Of a stretch of 8,568 nt of DNA, positions 1-6,347 are shown one piece after another (position 1 is the stretch's first letter; every line of letters begins with the position of its first letter). A program made the position numbers and the translations under genes. The notes below the pieces were generated by a model that saw only the letters and a program-made list of their open reading frames with translations, made no database searches and was not told where the DNA came from. Source of the stretch: Bacillota bacterium (GTDB lineage Bacteria; Bacillota; Syntrophomonadia; Syntrophomonadales; Syntrophomonadaceae). The stretch lies in contig JAGFXV010000039.1 of NCBI GenBank assembly GCA_017861475.1, positions 1 through 8,568 on the forward strand, read 5' to 3'.

Positions 1-2770
1 TATCCGGCATGGCATTGATCAGTTCAGGGATCATGTCGGCCATCAGATCGGCCATTCCCCAAGGCGTCATGAGTCTAATCATCTGTTCAAAAACGCCCCA
101 TTTTTCATCAATGACTGCATTGGATTCAGGGATTTTATATCCCAATGATTCGGCCACCAGGGTGGACAGGTCGCGAATTTCAATCGGCAGTTCCTGCAGA
201 TCACGGGAACGCTTGAGCTGTACCCGGCAACAAGGGCAAGCCGTAATCAGAGTATCCGCGCCTGTATCAATGGCTTCCTGGACCCGTTTTGCACCTAAAT
301 CTTCGGCTACATCGGGATCTGCTACCAGGGTTAGAACCGCTCCGCAGCAATGTGCTTGCTCTTTGTTAAAACGCATTTCCCGGAAATTGCTGCCAGGAAT
401 AGCTTCGATCAAGGTTCTGGGACCTTCATAACGAACGCCGGCTCTTCCCATGTGACATGGGTCATGATAGGTTACTTTCCGACCTATATCACCCGGTAGT
501 GTAAATTTGCCTTCTTCTATCAGTTCCGCCAGCACATCAGCGTAATGTTTGGCGTGGAATGGATAGTCAATACCTCTCTCTTCAGCCCAATGACGGTAAT
601 AAATTTCCCAAACCAGCCAGCAGGCTGGGCAAGTCGTGATAATAGTGCTGGCCCCCAGCTTTTTCATACTTTCAATGTTTTTGGCAGCCGTTTCATCAAA
701 TACTTCCCAACGTCCGGCTACCAGCATGGGAATACCGCAGCATTGCTCATCTTTGCCGATATAACTGTATTCAACACCGGCTTCCTTTAATATCAATGCA
801 GTTGACTGGGCAACATCCTGTTCAACAAAGGATGATGTGCAACCAGGGAAGTATGCGTATTCAGCCTTGTCTTTGATATATTCCCGTATTTCATCTGTCA
901 GCCATCCGTCCCGATCTTTGGCATAGCTTCCCCAGATATTGCCCTGCTGGCGCATGGTGTTGGCCATAATTTCAAAGGGCGGGAAAGTATGAAACTTGCG
1001 TTTATCAATCAACTCTCCGCGCAACGTCAGCCAGGAGTCTTCGTTGGGCAGATCCAGTTGACAGGTATGATTGCACATTTCACAGGTCGTGCAGGACATA
1101 AAATTGGTGACTGCCTTTTGATCCCAGGTTTCCTCGCCTTCCAGGACCATCTTCAGATAAGTCCATTTACCGCGGGGTGACTGCGATTCCCAGCCTCTTC
1201 CATAATACTGCTCGCAATGGTCAACGCAATAGCCGCACTGGGAACAGGCATAAGCATACCAAGCAATATCTCCGGGAATTCCTTTGCGTTCTTTAAATAC
1301 TTCCCCTGATTCTTTACTTTTTGCCCAGTTGCCAAAAACTCGAATCAATGGTTCAAAAGTATTGGCTAATTTCATTGCACCGGAAATCAAGGTTTTATCA
1401 TATACTTTGCCGGGATTCATGATTGACTGGGGATCTATCTCCTCTTTAAACTTGATTACTTCATCCAGTCTTTCCTTGCCCAATACCTTGTCGGCAAGAC
1501 TGGTAAAATATAGACCGGTTGCATAGGGGCGTCCACCATATTTCTGTGCAGTTTTCAGCGCCGTCAATGACAGACCAAACGCCATATTGAAATTGAATTT
1601 GCGCTCATCATGAGGTATGAAACCCAATAAAACAAAATCTTTACGGTTGGTTGCAAAGCCTTCGAGAATAAATGGATGCTTTATTTCCTCATTGGTTTCA
1701 CGGATAACTTTCGCCAATTTCTCAAGTGGCACGACCACTTCACTGGGAATCAATGAAGGTGAAATTCTCTTGGCCCGCATCGGTTCAAAACGAGCAGCCC
1801 ATTCGTGCTGGGCTATTTCTTCCGACAAAAATTCGCCTTTATTGGCTGCAACCAGTTCCTGTACGTCATTCATGATCAAGTCACAACGATTTGAAGTACA
1901 GGAAAGAATGACGATATATTTTTCCGGTATGATAACTTTGTGTTCATGTTCATCCGGTCTGCCATGATGGAGATGAGGCGGCAATTTGTTTTTCATCCGG
2001 GCAGCCTCAGGATTAATGAAGCTTACCGACCACAACATCACTTTGCGATGATAAAGACCTTCCATAAACGATGCCATATTATCAAGCGTATCAAAGGCAA
2101 CGGCATTTACATGCATGGGCAGCAGCGGTTTAACACGAATAACAATCTGACTTATTAATCCGGTGATACCGTTCATATCACTGACCAGTGCCAGATCCTT
2201 GCCTGCAAATTCCCGAACGCTGCCATCCGGCAGAACCACACGGGCTGAGATTACATTATCTGTAAAATAGCCAAATTCATAACTGCCAATGCCGGCTCCG
2301 CCCTGGGCAAGCCATCCTCCTACGGTGGACGCAGGAAAACTGGTCGGATATAGAGCCAAGGTCAGATCCTTCTGATTCAAATGATATTCAAGTTCTTTCC
2401 ATACGACGCCTGCTTCGACCGTGGCAGTACGTTGTTCAGGGTCAATGGCGATAATTTTATTCATGCGATTAAATTCAACCATTAATCCGCCTTCAACCGG
2501 CAGAACTCCCCCGTAACCGGAAGTTGCTTTCCCGCGCGGGGTAAGATTTAATTTCTCACGCTGGGCCAATTTAACCAGCTCCACCAATTCTATCTCAGAA
2601 TTAGGCTGTACAATCGCATCAGGTATCGGATTGCCTACCAGCGGTTTGACCATGGAAGGCATGGTTCCCATATCATGGGCGTAGATTTTTCGTTCCAACG
2701 GATCAAAATTCACACGATTGGCAAACCGATTCTCCAGTTCTTTTCTTGCATTGGAATCAATATTGCGCAT
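1..2770 (-). CDS. FAD-linked oxidase fused to 4Fe-4S and two CCG (heterodisulfide-reductase-like) domains; 3' end beyond left edge
   Basis: One open frame of 923 codons, read from ATG at 2770 without a stop to the left edge, so the C-terminus is missing. A flavin/iron-sulfur dehydrogenase of the GlcD/D-lactate dehydrogenase type is expected to oxidise a 2-hydroxy acid or similar substrate and pass electrons through iron-sulfur centres; the substrate cannot be told. Domains: FAD-binding PCMH-type fold (about residues 40-220; PRGKATSGYGG near 76, STVGGWLAQGGAGIGS at 148-163); FAD-oxidase C domain closing with IMNPGKV at 450-456; two ferredoxin motifs CxxCxxCxxxC at C509/512/515/519 and C560/563/566/570; CCG domain 1 with C644, C677-C678-G679 and C714/C717; CCG domain 2 with C772, C808-C809-G810 and C845/C848. 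Glycolate oxidase splits these parts into separate GlcD and GlcF subunits; here they are fused. After CCG 2, a Met-rich tail of at least 75 residues begins. A clear SD (AAGGAGG, 2780-2786) supports the start. The iron-sulfur assignment is firm; the reaction is inferred. Confidence 0.9.
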   Translation of the reverse strand, partial: MRNIDSNARKELENRFANRVNFDPLERKIYAHDMGTMPSMVKPLVGNPIPDAIVQPNSEIELVELVKLAQREKLNLTPRGKATSGYGGVLPVEGGLMVEFNRMNKIIAIDPEQRTATVEAGVVWKELEYHLNQKDLTLALYPTSFPASTVGGWLAQGGAGIGSYEFGYFTDNVISARVVLPDGSVREFAGKDLALVSDMNGITGLISQIVIRVKPLLPMHVNAVAFDTLDNMASFMEGLYHRKVMLWSVSFINPEAARMKNKLPPHLHHGRPDEHEHKVIIPEKYIVILSCTSNRCDLIMNDVQELVAANKGEFLSEEIAQHEWAARFEPMRAKRISPSLIPSEVVVPLEKLAKVIRETNEEIKHPFILEGFATNRKDFVLLGFIPHDERKFNFNMAFGLSLTALKTAQKYGGRPYATGLYFTSLADKVLGKERLDEVIKFKEEIDPQSIMNPGKVYDKTLISGAMKLANTFEPLIRVFGNWAKSKESGEVFKERKGIPGDIAWYAYACSQCGYCVDHCEQYYGRGWESQSPRGKWTYLKMVLEGEETWDQKAVTNFMSCTTCEMCNHTCQLDLPNEDSWLTLRGELIDKRKFHTFPPFEIMANTMRQQGNIWGSYAKDRDGWLTDEIREYIKDKAEYAYFPGCTSSFVEQDVAQSTALILKEAGVEYSYIGKDEQCCGIPMLVAGRWEVFDETAAKNIESMKKLGASTIITTCPACWLVWEIYYRHWAEERGIDYPFHAKHYADVLAELIEEGKFTLPGDIGRKVTYHDPCHMGRAGVRYEGPRTLIEAIPGSNFREMRFNKEQAHCCGAVLTLVADPDVAEDLGAKRVQEAIDTGADTLITACPCCRVQLKRSRDLQELPIEIRDLSTLVAESLGYKIPESNAVIDEKWGVFEQMIRLMTPWGMADLMADMIPELINAMPD

Positions 2771-2876
2771 AAATTCAATCCTCCTTATTTTTCTTGTTTC
2801 ATTGAACCCAGAAAATAATCTGCAGATCTATAAATAATGTCTTGTGAGTTCATCCTATCATAAAGAATTAATTTTG

Positions 2877-2895
2877 TATACCCCCCTATGGTATA
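2877..2895. promoter_or_regulatory. Operator-like dyad TATACC-N7-GGTATA with C-rich core
   Basis: A perfect 6-bp inverted repeat, TATACC (2877-2882) and GGTATA (2890-2895), encloses a CCCCTAT core in the spacer between the divergent oxidoreductase and methyltransferase genes. The layout resembles operators of CsoR/FrmR-family repressors, which are typically A/T-flanked C-tract/G-tract dyads; that resemblance comes from memory and no regulator gene is present here. On the minus strand the dyad lies where a -35 element would fall relative to a TATGAT at 2862-2857, so it could control the oxidoreductase. Neither divergent gene has a convincing full promoter in this spacer. Confidence 0.4.
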
Positions 2896-3014
2896 TAAGC
2901 TTAGGAATTTGAAGGAAGGATAGCAATTTGCTTGACGAAGTAAATGTATATTAATTAAGGAAGTGCAAATCAATTATTGATATACTTATAAAAGAATTAA
3001 AAGCGAGTGAAAAT

Positions 3015-3497
3015 ATGAAGTTTATTTATTTCTATACAACTGATATCGGAAATATAGGGATTGTAGAAAACGGTCGGAGCATCACTGATCTGTACTTGCC
3101 GGAAACACCGATACCCCCTAATATAGTCGAAACGGAAACACCGATTCTTTATGATGCCGGTGAGCAATTGCAGAACTATTTCCAGGGCAAACGAAAAGAG
3201 TTTAAGCTTCCTATGGAGCTTTTGGGAACTGAATTTATGAGAAATGTATGGCATAGTCTTTTAACGATACCTTATGGAGAAACCAGATCATACGCTGAAG
3301 TCGCTTGTCTGATGGGAAATAAAAATGCGTGTCGGGCAGTGGGGTCAGCCAATCATCGCAATCCTATCCCAATCATTGTTCCCTGTCATCGGGTGATCGG
3401 GTCTGATGGCAAACTGGTCGGTTATGGGGGCGGATTAAGAATCAAATCATATTTACTTGAACTGGAAAAGCATTATGCAAGTGCGGATAAGTTTTAG
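3015..3497 (+). CDS. ogt: Methylated-DNA--[protein]-cysteine S-methyltransferase (O6-alkylguanine-DNA alkyltransferase)
   Basis: 160 residues, the usual length of the Ogt/AdaB-type single-turnover repair protein that moves an alkyl group from O6-alkylguanine in DNA to its own cysteine. The C-terminal catalytic domain is complete: the recognition-helix region GTEFMRNVWHSLLTIPYGET (71-90), then RSYAEVA (91-97), the Asn-hinge region (about 109-118, GSANHRNP), the active-site PCHRVIG at 123-129 with nucleophile C124, and the downstream GKLVGYGGGLRIK (132-144). The N-terminal half is the poorly conserved ribonuclease-like domain. The start at 3015 has only a weak SD (GCGAGTG, 3003-3009). No Ada regulatory domain is fused, so an adaptive response is not indicated by this gene alone. 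The stop codon overlaps that of the convergent protease gene. Family assignment is secure; cellular role is from the family. Confidence 0.95.
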   Translation: MKFIYFYTTDIGNIGIVENGRSITDLYLPETPIPPNIVETETPILYDAGEQLQNYFQGKRKEFKLPMELLGTEFMRNVWHSLLTIPYGETRSYAEVACLMGNKNACRAVGSANHRNPIPIIVPCHRVIGSDGKLVGYGGGLRIKSYLLELEKHYASADKF

Positions 3498-4315
3498 TCA
3501 GCAGTATAATTTTGCAAAACATTTACGGGAATAGCCAGCGTACGATTTTCAGTCTGCTCTCCGGTTTTTATTTCTGTACTCGCAAAGACAATACCAACTG
3601 CCTCAGCCTGGCCGTTTAATACAGGGCTGCCACTGTTGCCGGGATTTGCAGGAACATTGACATCAAATACCAGCGTTTGATTGTCCTTGGTTAAATGGTA
3701 TTGTCCTACTTGTCCACGTTGGGCAATTTTTTGCAGTCCCAGCGGATTTCCTATTATCGTTACCTGATCACCGTTATTGGGTCGACCTGTTTTATCAACT
3801 GTGATAACAGGCAGGTTGCTGCTGTTTAAATCGATAATAGCCAGATCAATTCCTTCAACCGCAATATATTTGGTGACATAATAAGTTTTGCTATTGCCAA
3901 ATGTAATTTTAATGTTTTTGGAACCTTCAACAATATGGTGATTGGTAATGATCTTTCCCCGGGAGGATATATTAAAACCAGTTCCCTGATGAACGGAATG
4001 AGAAAGAGCACTGCCGCTTTCCGCTTCAATTGAAACCACTGCAGGTTTGGCGGTGGTCACGATTTGATCGCTGCTGAGCCTGGCATTGTCTTTCATAAAA
4101 TCAAATCGTCCGGCTATAAATATTTGCAGATCAGGCAAAGTTAAAGCCGCAAAAGCTGCAATTAAAAGTACAGTAACAATGATGATCAGAAAATTGTTTT
4201 TCTTTGCGGAAGATATATTTCTATGTTCTTTAAATTCCTGCTCGGCCAGTGTCCATTCCCAATCTTGTGGCTCATCATATTTAATTGGTTTTTCTTCTTT
4301 GCAATTATGATCCAT
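3494..4315 (-). CDS. Membrane-anchored trypsin-like serine protease (HtrA/DegP type, no PDZ domain)
   Basis: 273 residues. About 40 hydrophilic residues precede one membrane segment (about 42-60, FLIIIVTVLLIAAFAALTL), suggesting a signal anchor with the protease domain outside the cytoplasm. The chymotrypsin-fold domain (about 82-270) carries the full triad: H127 in TNHHIVEG, D158 in GIDLAII, and S228 in NPGNSGSPV, plus the GNPLG loop at 189-193. HtrA proteins degrade or refold damaged exported proteins, but they usually have one or two C-terminal PDZ domains. Here the protein ends just after the protease domain, so it is either a short protease of the same clan or a PDZ-less HtrA relative. 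The start ATG at 4315 has a modest SD (AGGTAG, about 10 nt away). The acidic, Trp-rich N-terminal tail (DEPQDWEWTLAEQEF) is unassigned. It is convergent with ogt and divergent from the crotonase gene at 4431. Enzyme class is firm; substrate is unknown. Confidence 0.88.
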   Translation of the reverse strand: MDHNCKEEKPIKYDEPQDWEWTLAEQEFKEHRNISSAKKNNFLIIIVTVLLIAAFAALTLPDLQIFIAGRFDFMKDNARLSSDQIVTTAKPAVVSIEAESGSALSHSVHQGTGFNISSRGKIITNHHIVEGSKNIKITFGNSKTYYVTKYIAVEGIDLAIIDLNSSNLPVITVDKTGRPNNGDQVTIIGNPLGLQKIAQRGQVGQYHLTKDNQTLVFDVNVPANPGNSGSPVLNGQAEAVGIVFASTEIKTGEQTENRTLAIPVNVLQNYTAD

Positions 4316-4365
4316 TGCGATCTACCTGCCTAAAAATATTTATTCCTTAACGACGAAAAAATCTA

Positions 4366-4393
4366 TTATTACATTTAATCATTCAATTATAAT
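4366..4393 (+). promoter_or_regulatory. Possible promoter of the crotonase gene at 4431
   Basis: A consensus -10 hexamer TATAAT (4388-4393) lies 37 bp before the crotonase start, with a poor -35 candidate TTATTA (4366-4371) at 16-bp spacing. The -10 sits in a palindromic AATTATAATT, so a minus-strand -10 for the protease gene overlaps it. In such A/T-rich DNA the match could be chance. Confidence 0.3.
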
Positions 4394-4430
4394 TAACAAT
4401 AACAAATATTTTAGCAATGGAGGATAAATA

Positions 4431-5213
4431 ATGTCTGATTATGAATTTATTAAGTTAAACATGGATGGGCCAATCGCTACCGTTACCTTATGCCGTCCCG
4501 ATCGAATGAATTCCATGGGAATCGGTCCCTGGAAAGAAATTCATCTCGTTCAGGATGAAATAGAGGCCAATCGCGATATTCGAGTTGTGATCATTAAAGC
4601 TGACGGACCTCATTTTTCTGTCGGTATAGACCTCAAAGATTTGGCTGGAGTAAGTTCTGATTATGTTATCGACAATATCAATCAACTACAACGTACATAT
4701 ACCCGCTGGCAGGAAATGAACGCAGTCGTTATTGCGGCCGTACACGGCCTTTGCTTTGGAGCTGCTACTGAAATGATCTGTGCTTGTGATATACGGGTAG
4801 CATCTGATGATGCCAAATTTGGAATGCAGGAAGTTCGCTTCGGCTTAAGCCCTGATATGGGGGGATCCCAACGTTTGCCCAGATTGATCGGAGCTGGACA
4901 GGCAAAACGAATCATTCTGGCCTGTGAAGAAATTGATGCCAAGGAAGCCCGTGAAATAGGACTTATAGAAATCGTAGTCCCCCGCGAGGAATTACATGCT
5001 CGCGCTGAAAAACTGGCCAAAAGAATTGTCAATAATCCTCCCTGGGCCGTTCGTTTTGGCAAAAAAGCCATTAATGCTTCCCTTGACAGCAGCCTGGCCG
5101 GTGGTTTGCTGCTGGAACAAATCCAATCCACCTTTTGCTGCGGAACATACGATCAGAAGGAAGCCATTCAGTCCTTTTTTGAAAAAAGAAAACCTGAGTT
5201 TCAGGACAAATAA
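4431..5213 (+). CDS. Enoyl-CoA hydratase/isomerase family protein (dienoyl-CoA-isomerase-like active site)
   Basis: 260 residues, standard for a monofunctional crotonase. The oxyanion-hole segments are present: HFSVGIDL (61-68) and HGLCFGAATEM (105-115). Both glutamates that act in enoyl-CoA hydratase are conserved at the correct 20-residue spacing, E114 and E134. Eight residues after E134 is D142 (GLSPDMGG), the position of the catalytic aspartate of delta3,5-delta2,4-dienoyl-CoA isomerase; the first acidic position is Glu, as in hydratases, not Asp. The protein therefore combines hydratase and dienoyl-isomerase features, and its reaction cannot be settled from sequence; hydration or double-bond shift of an unsaturated acyl-CoA in the cytoplasm is expected. 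An excellent SD (GGAGGAT, 4419-4425) fixes the start. It stands alone on the plus strand, and its TAA is the first triplet of the 66-bp tandem repeat. No thiolase or acyl-CoA dehydrogenase gene is adjacent. Confidence 0.92.
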   Translation: MSDYEFIKLNMDGPIATVTLCRPDRMNSMGIGPWKEIHLVQDEIEANRDIRVVIIKADGPHFSVGIDLKDLAGVSSDYVIDNINQLQRTYTRWQEMNAVVIAAVHGLCFGAATEMICACDIRVASDDAKFGMQEVRFGLSPDMGGSQRLPRLIGAGQAKRIILACEEIDAKEAREIGLIEIVVPREELHARAEKLAKRIVNNPPWAVRFGKKAINASLDSSLAGGLLLEQIQSTFCCGTYDQKEAIQSFFEKRKPEFQDK

Positions 5214-5342
5214 GAACCCCACCCGCTAGCGCAATCACAGATTGCTTGCGGGTCCCGGGAACCTTGTGTTCCACAATAAGAACCCCACCCGCTGACGCAA
5301 TCACAGATTGCTTGCGGGTCCCGGGAACCTTGTGTTCCACAA
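5211..5342. repeat. Two-copy 66-bp tandem repeat with internal hairpins
   Basis: Unit 1 is 5211-5276 and unit 2 is 5277-5342. They differ only where GCTAGCGC in unit 1 reads GCTGACGC in unit 2 (64 of 66 identical). Each unit holds two stem-loops: ACCCGC...GCAATC-ACA-GATTGC-TT-GCGGGT (5221-5253 in unit 1) and GGAAC-CTTGT-GTTCC (5258-5272), with the palindrome TCCCGGGA at their junction. The units are clearly G/C-richer than the flanks. The first triplet of unit 1 is the stop codon of the crotonase gene. The form resembles REP/BIME-like intergenic elements, but no known family is recognised. Lacking a T-run after the stems, it is not a typical intrinsic terminator; it might protect or end the crotonase mRNA. 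Confidence 0.9.
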
Positions 5343-5376
5343 TAAAAAATAATCGGGGTCTTAATGACCCCGATTA
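5343..5376 (-). terminator. Rho-independent terminator of the DYVWF-repeat gene
   Basis: A perfect 11-bp stem TAATCGGGGTC (5350-5360) / GACCCCGATTA (5366-5376) has a 5-nt loop. Read on the minus strand it is followed by ATTTTTTATT, a proper U-tract, and lies 19 bp after the stop of the minus-strand gene at 5395. On the plus strand no T-run follows, so it is mainly a minus-strand terminator. Confidence 0.85.
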
Positions 5377-5394
5377 AAGTTATGAGTAGTATGG

Positions 5395-5991
5395 TTAGGC
5401 AACTTTATTTTCATTAAACGACTTACTTGAATCACAATTTATAGACTCTTCAGCCTTATTCATTTTACTTAATTTATCAAGAGCTTCTTTAAGTCCAGGT
5501 TGGGATTCAATCCACTTGTCAAGTATCATTTCAAACCAGACATAATCCTGATGATCATTGTTTATACCTGATTTATGTATATGTTTATCGGCAAGTCTTG
5601 CATCCAACTGGGATACAATTGCCTTGTCCAAAGGACCTGCAAACCAAACATAATCATCTTTTGTATTGTCATCGACTGATTTCGGTAAACTTTCGAGAGC
5701 TTTTTTTAGTTCCGGCTGGGAATCAAGCCACAGATCCATCGGGCATTCAAACCAAACATAATCCTGCTGCAAGTTGTTTTTGATTAATTGATTATTGATT
5801 CTATGGTCGATATCTTCAATAATTTCGTCAACACATGCAGCCATCATCGGATCTTTCTCCGTTAATTCATCAACTTTCCCATTAATCATTGAATCCATTC
5901 TTTGCTGCACATAATACATGGCTATCGGCTCTACTCCAACACTTGTAGCAATTACGTCATCAACATACTCTTTATGGTTAATATATTCCAT
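5395..5991 (-). CDS. Unrecognised protein with three 36-residue DYVWF repeats
   Basis: 198 residues from the ATG at 5991, chosen because GGAGG (6001-6005) lies 9 nt upstream; an in-frame TTG at 6048 would add 19 residues but has no SD. No known family is recognised. The N-terminal part (1-75) is mixed and probably helical, with EYVDDVIATSVGVEP and several acidic and Met-rich stretches. Then DYVWF recurs at residues 77-81, 113-117 and 149-153, exactly 36 residues apart. Repeats 1 and 3 share the fuller pattern DYVWF-x4-LD-W--SQP-LK-AL--L; repeat 2 keeps DYVWF, an LD and an SQ but is diverged. The last about 15 residues are polar. No signal peptide, membrane segment or cysteine cluster is seen, so a soluble cytoplasmic protein is likely. 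Aromatic-headed repeats at fixed spacing suggest a binding scaffold, which is inference only. It has its own consensus promoter, a long leader and a terminator, so it is monocistronic. Real-gene status is supported by SD, promoter, terminator and repeat conservation. Confidence 0.85.
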   Translation of the reverse strand: MEYINHKEYVDDVIATSVGVEPIAMYYVQQRMDSMINGKVDELTEKDPMMAACVDEIIEDIDHRINNQLIKNNLQQDYVWFECPMDLWLDSQPELKKALESLPKSVDDNTKDDYVWFAGPLDKAIVSQLDARLADKHIHKSGINNDHQDYVWFEMILDKWIESQPGLKEALDKLSKMNKAEESINCDSSKSFNENKVA

Positions 5992-6000
5992 AAATAAGCA

Positions 6001-6005
6001 CCTCC
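6001..6005 (-). promoter_or_regulatory. Ribosome binding site that sets the DYVWF-gene start
   Basis: On the minus strand GGAGGTG precedes ATG (5991) with 9 nt between GGAGG and the start codon. This favours the 198-residue form over the TTG-initiated extension from 6048. Confidence 0.8.
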
Positions 6006-6221
6006 AAAATTCATTCAGTTCTGAGGATAGATTTGTTCGCTGCAGCAATTTTTCATTTATCTATAATTTCTTCCATAAACATTCGTAATAAATTTGACTA
6101 TATCGTGATATTATTCACAAAATCGAATTAAAAAAATAAAATTTTGAATGTTTATGAACGATATTATAATTTAGTATTACATAACGGAATAATACGTATT
6201 CGTAACATTAACCTTAGCTAG

Positions 6222-6249
6222 ATTATAACCCGTTCTCGGCAGTTGTCAA
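6222..6249 (-). promoter_or_regulatory. Consensus sigma-A/sigma-70 promoter of the DYVWF-repeat gene
   Basis: On the minus strand TTGACA (6249-6244) and TATAAT (6227-6222) are separated by 16 bp; all twelve hexamer bases match consensus. Transcription would start near 6215, leaving a leader of about 224 nt before the ATG at 5991. The spacer is unusually G/C-rich compared with its surroundings. Confidence 0.75.
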
Positions 6250-6329
6250 GAAAATATCATAAGTTATTGATGTCTAAATGTTCTGATATGATTGTATAAT
6301 AAAGATAAGAAACCGCTGTAGTAAATGTA

Positions 6330-6345
6330 AAGGAGGCTTGGAGGA
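6330..6345 (+). promoter_or_regulatory. Tandem Shine-Dalgarno sequences before the universal stress gene
   Basis: AAGGAGG (6330-6336) lies 11 nt and GGAGGA (6340-6345) only 2 nt before the ATG at 6348. The second is too close for normal initiation at that ATG, so the first is probably used; no better alternative start for the second was seen. Confidence 0.6.
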
Positions 6346-6347
6346 TA

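Larger units (their letters stand above)
5992..6347. other. 356-bp A/T-rich divergent intergenic region with leader of the DYVWF-repeat gene
   Basis: No coding region is supported here. It holds the minus-strand promoter (6222-6249) and, downstream of it, about 220 bp that would be the transcribed leader of the gene starting at 5991. Inverted repeats in that leader: GTATTA-N10-TAATAC (6174-6195); CATAAACATTC (6074-6084) with GAATGTTTATG (6146-6156), able to pair over a 61-nt loop; TCGTGA-TATTAT-TCACAA (6103-6120, one wobble); and the palindrome GCTGCAGC (6039-6046). No riboswitch class is recognised. Toward the universal stress gene there is a TATAAT at 6295-6300 without a good -35. Confidence 0.6.

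Noticed and set aside
9..2158. Several plus-strand open frames opposite the oxidoreductase
   Set aside because: They are antisense shadows of a continuous minus-strand frame with fully conserved domains; none has an SD or recognisable protein.
2785..2973. Small minus-strand frame (up to 62 codons; inner ATG at 2853 giving 22 residues) just before the oxidoreductase
   Set aside because: No convincing SD and atypical composition. The stop overlaps the SD of the next gene, which would permit coupling, but nothing else supports a leader peptide.
5071..5340. Minus-strand frame whose translation has a 22-residue repeat (from the 66-bp unit)
   Set aside because: The unit length is divisible by three, so any frame shows a repeat. 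The frame runs antisense into the crotonase gene, has no SD, and is explained by the DNA repeat.
5211..5342. Possible CRISPR or phage attachment repeat
   Set aside because: Only two abutting copies without unique spacers, each 66 bp, and no cas or integrase gene nearby.
6001..6026. Pairing of the DYVWF-gene SD with an upstream CCTC in the leader
   Set aside because: Only four base pairs over a loop of about 18 nt; too weak to claim SD sequestration.
5992..6048. N-terminal extension of the DYVWF protein from a TTG codon at 6048
   Set aside because: No SD upstream of the TTG, whereas the ATG at 5991 has a well-placed GGAGG.
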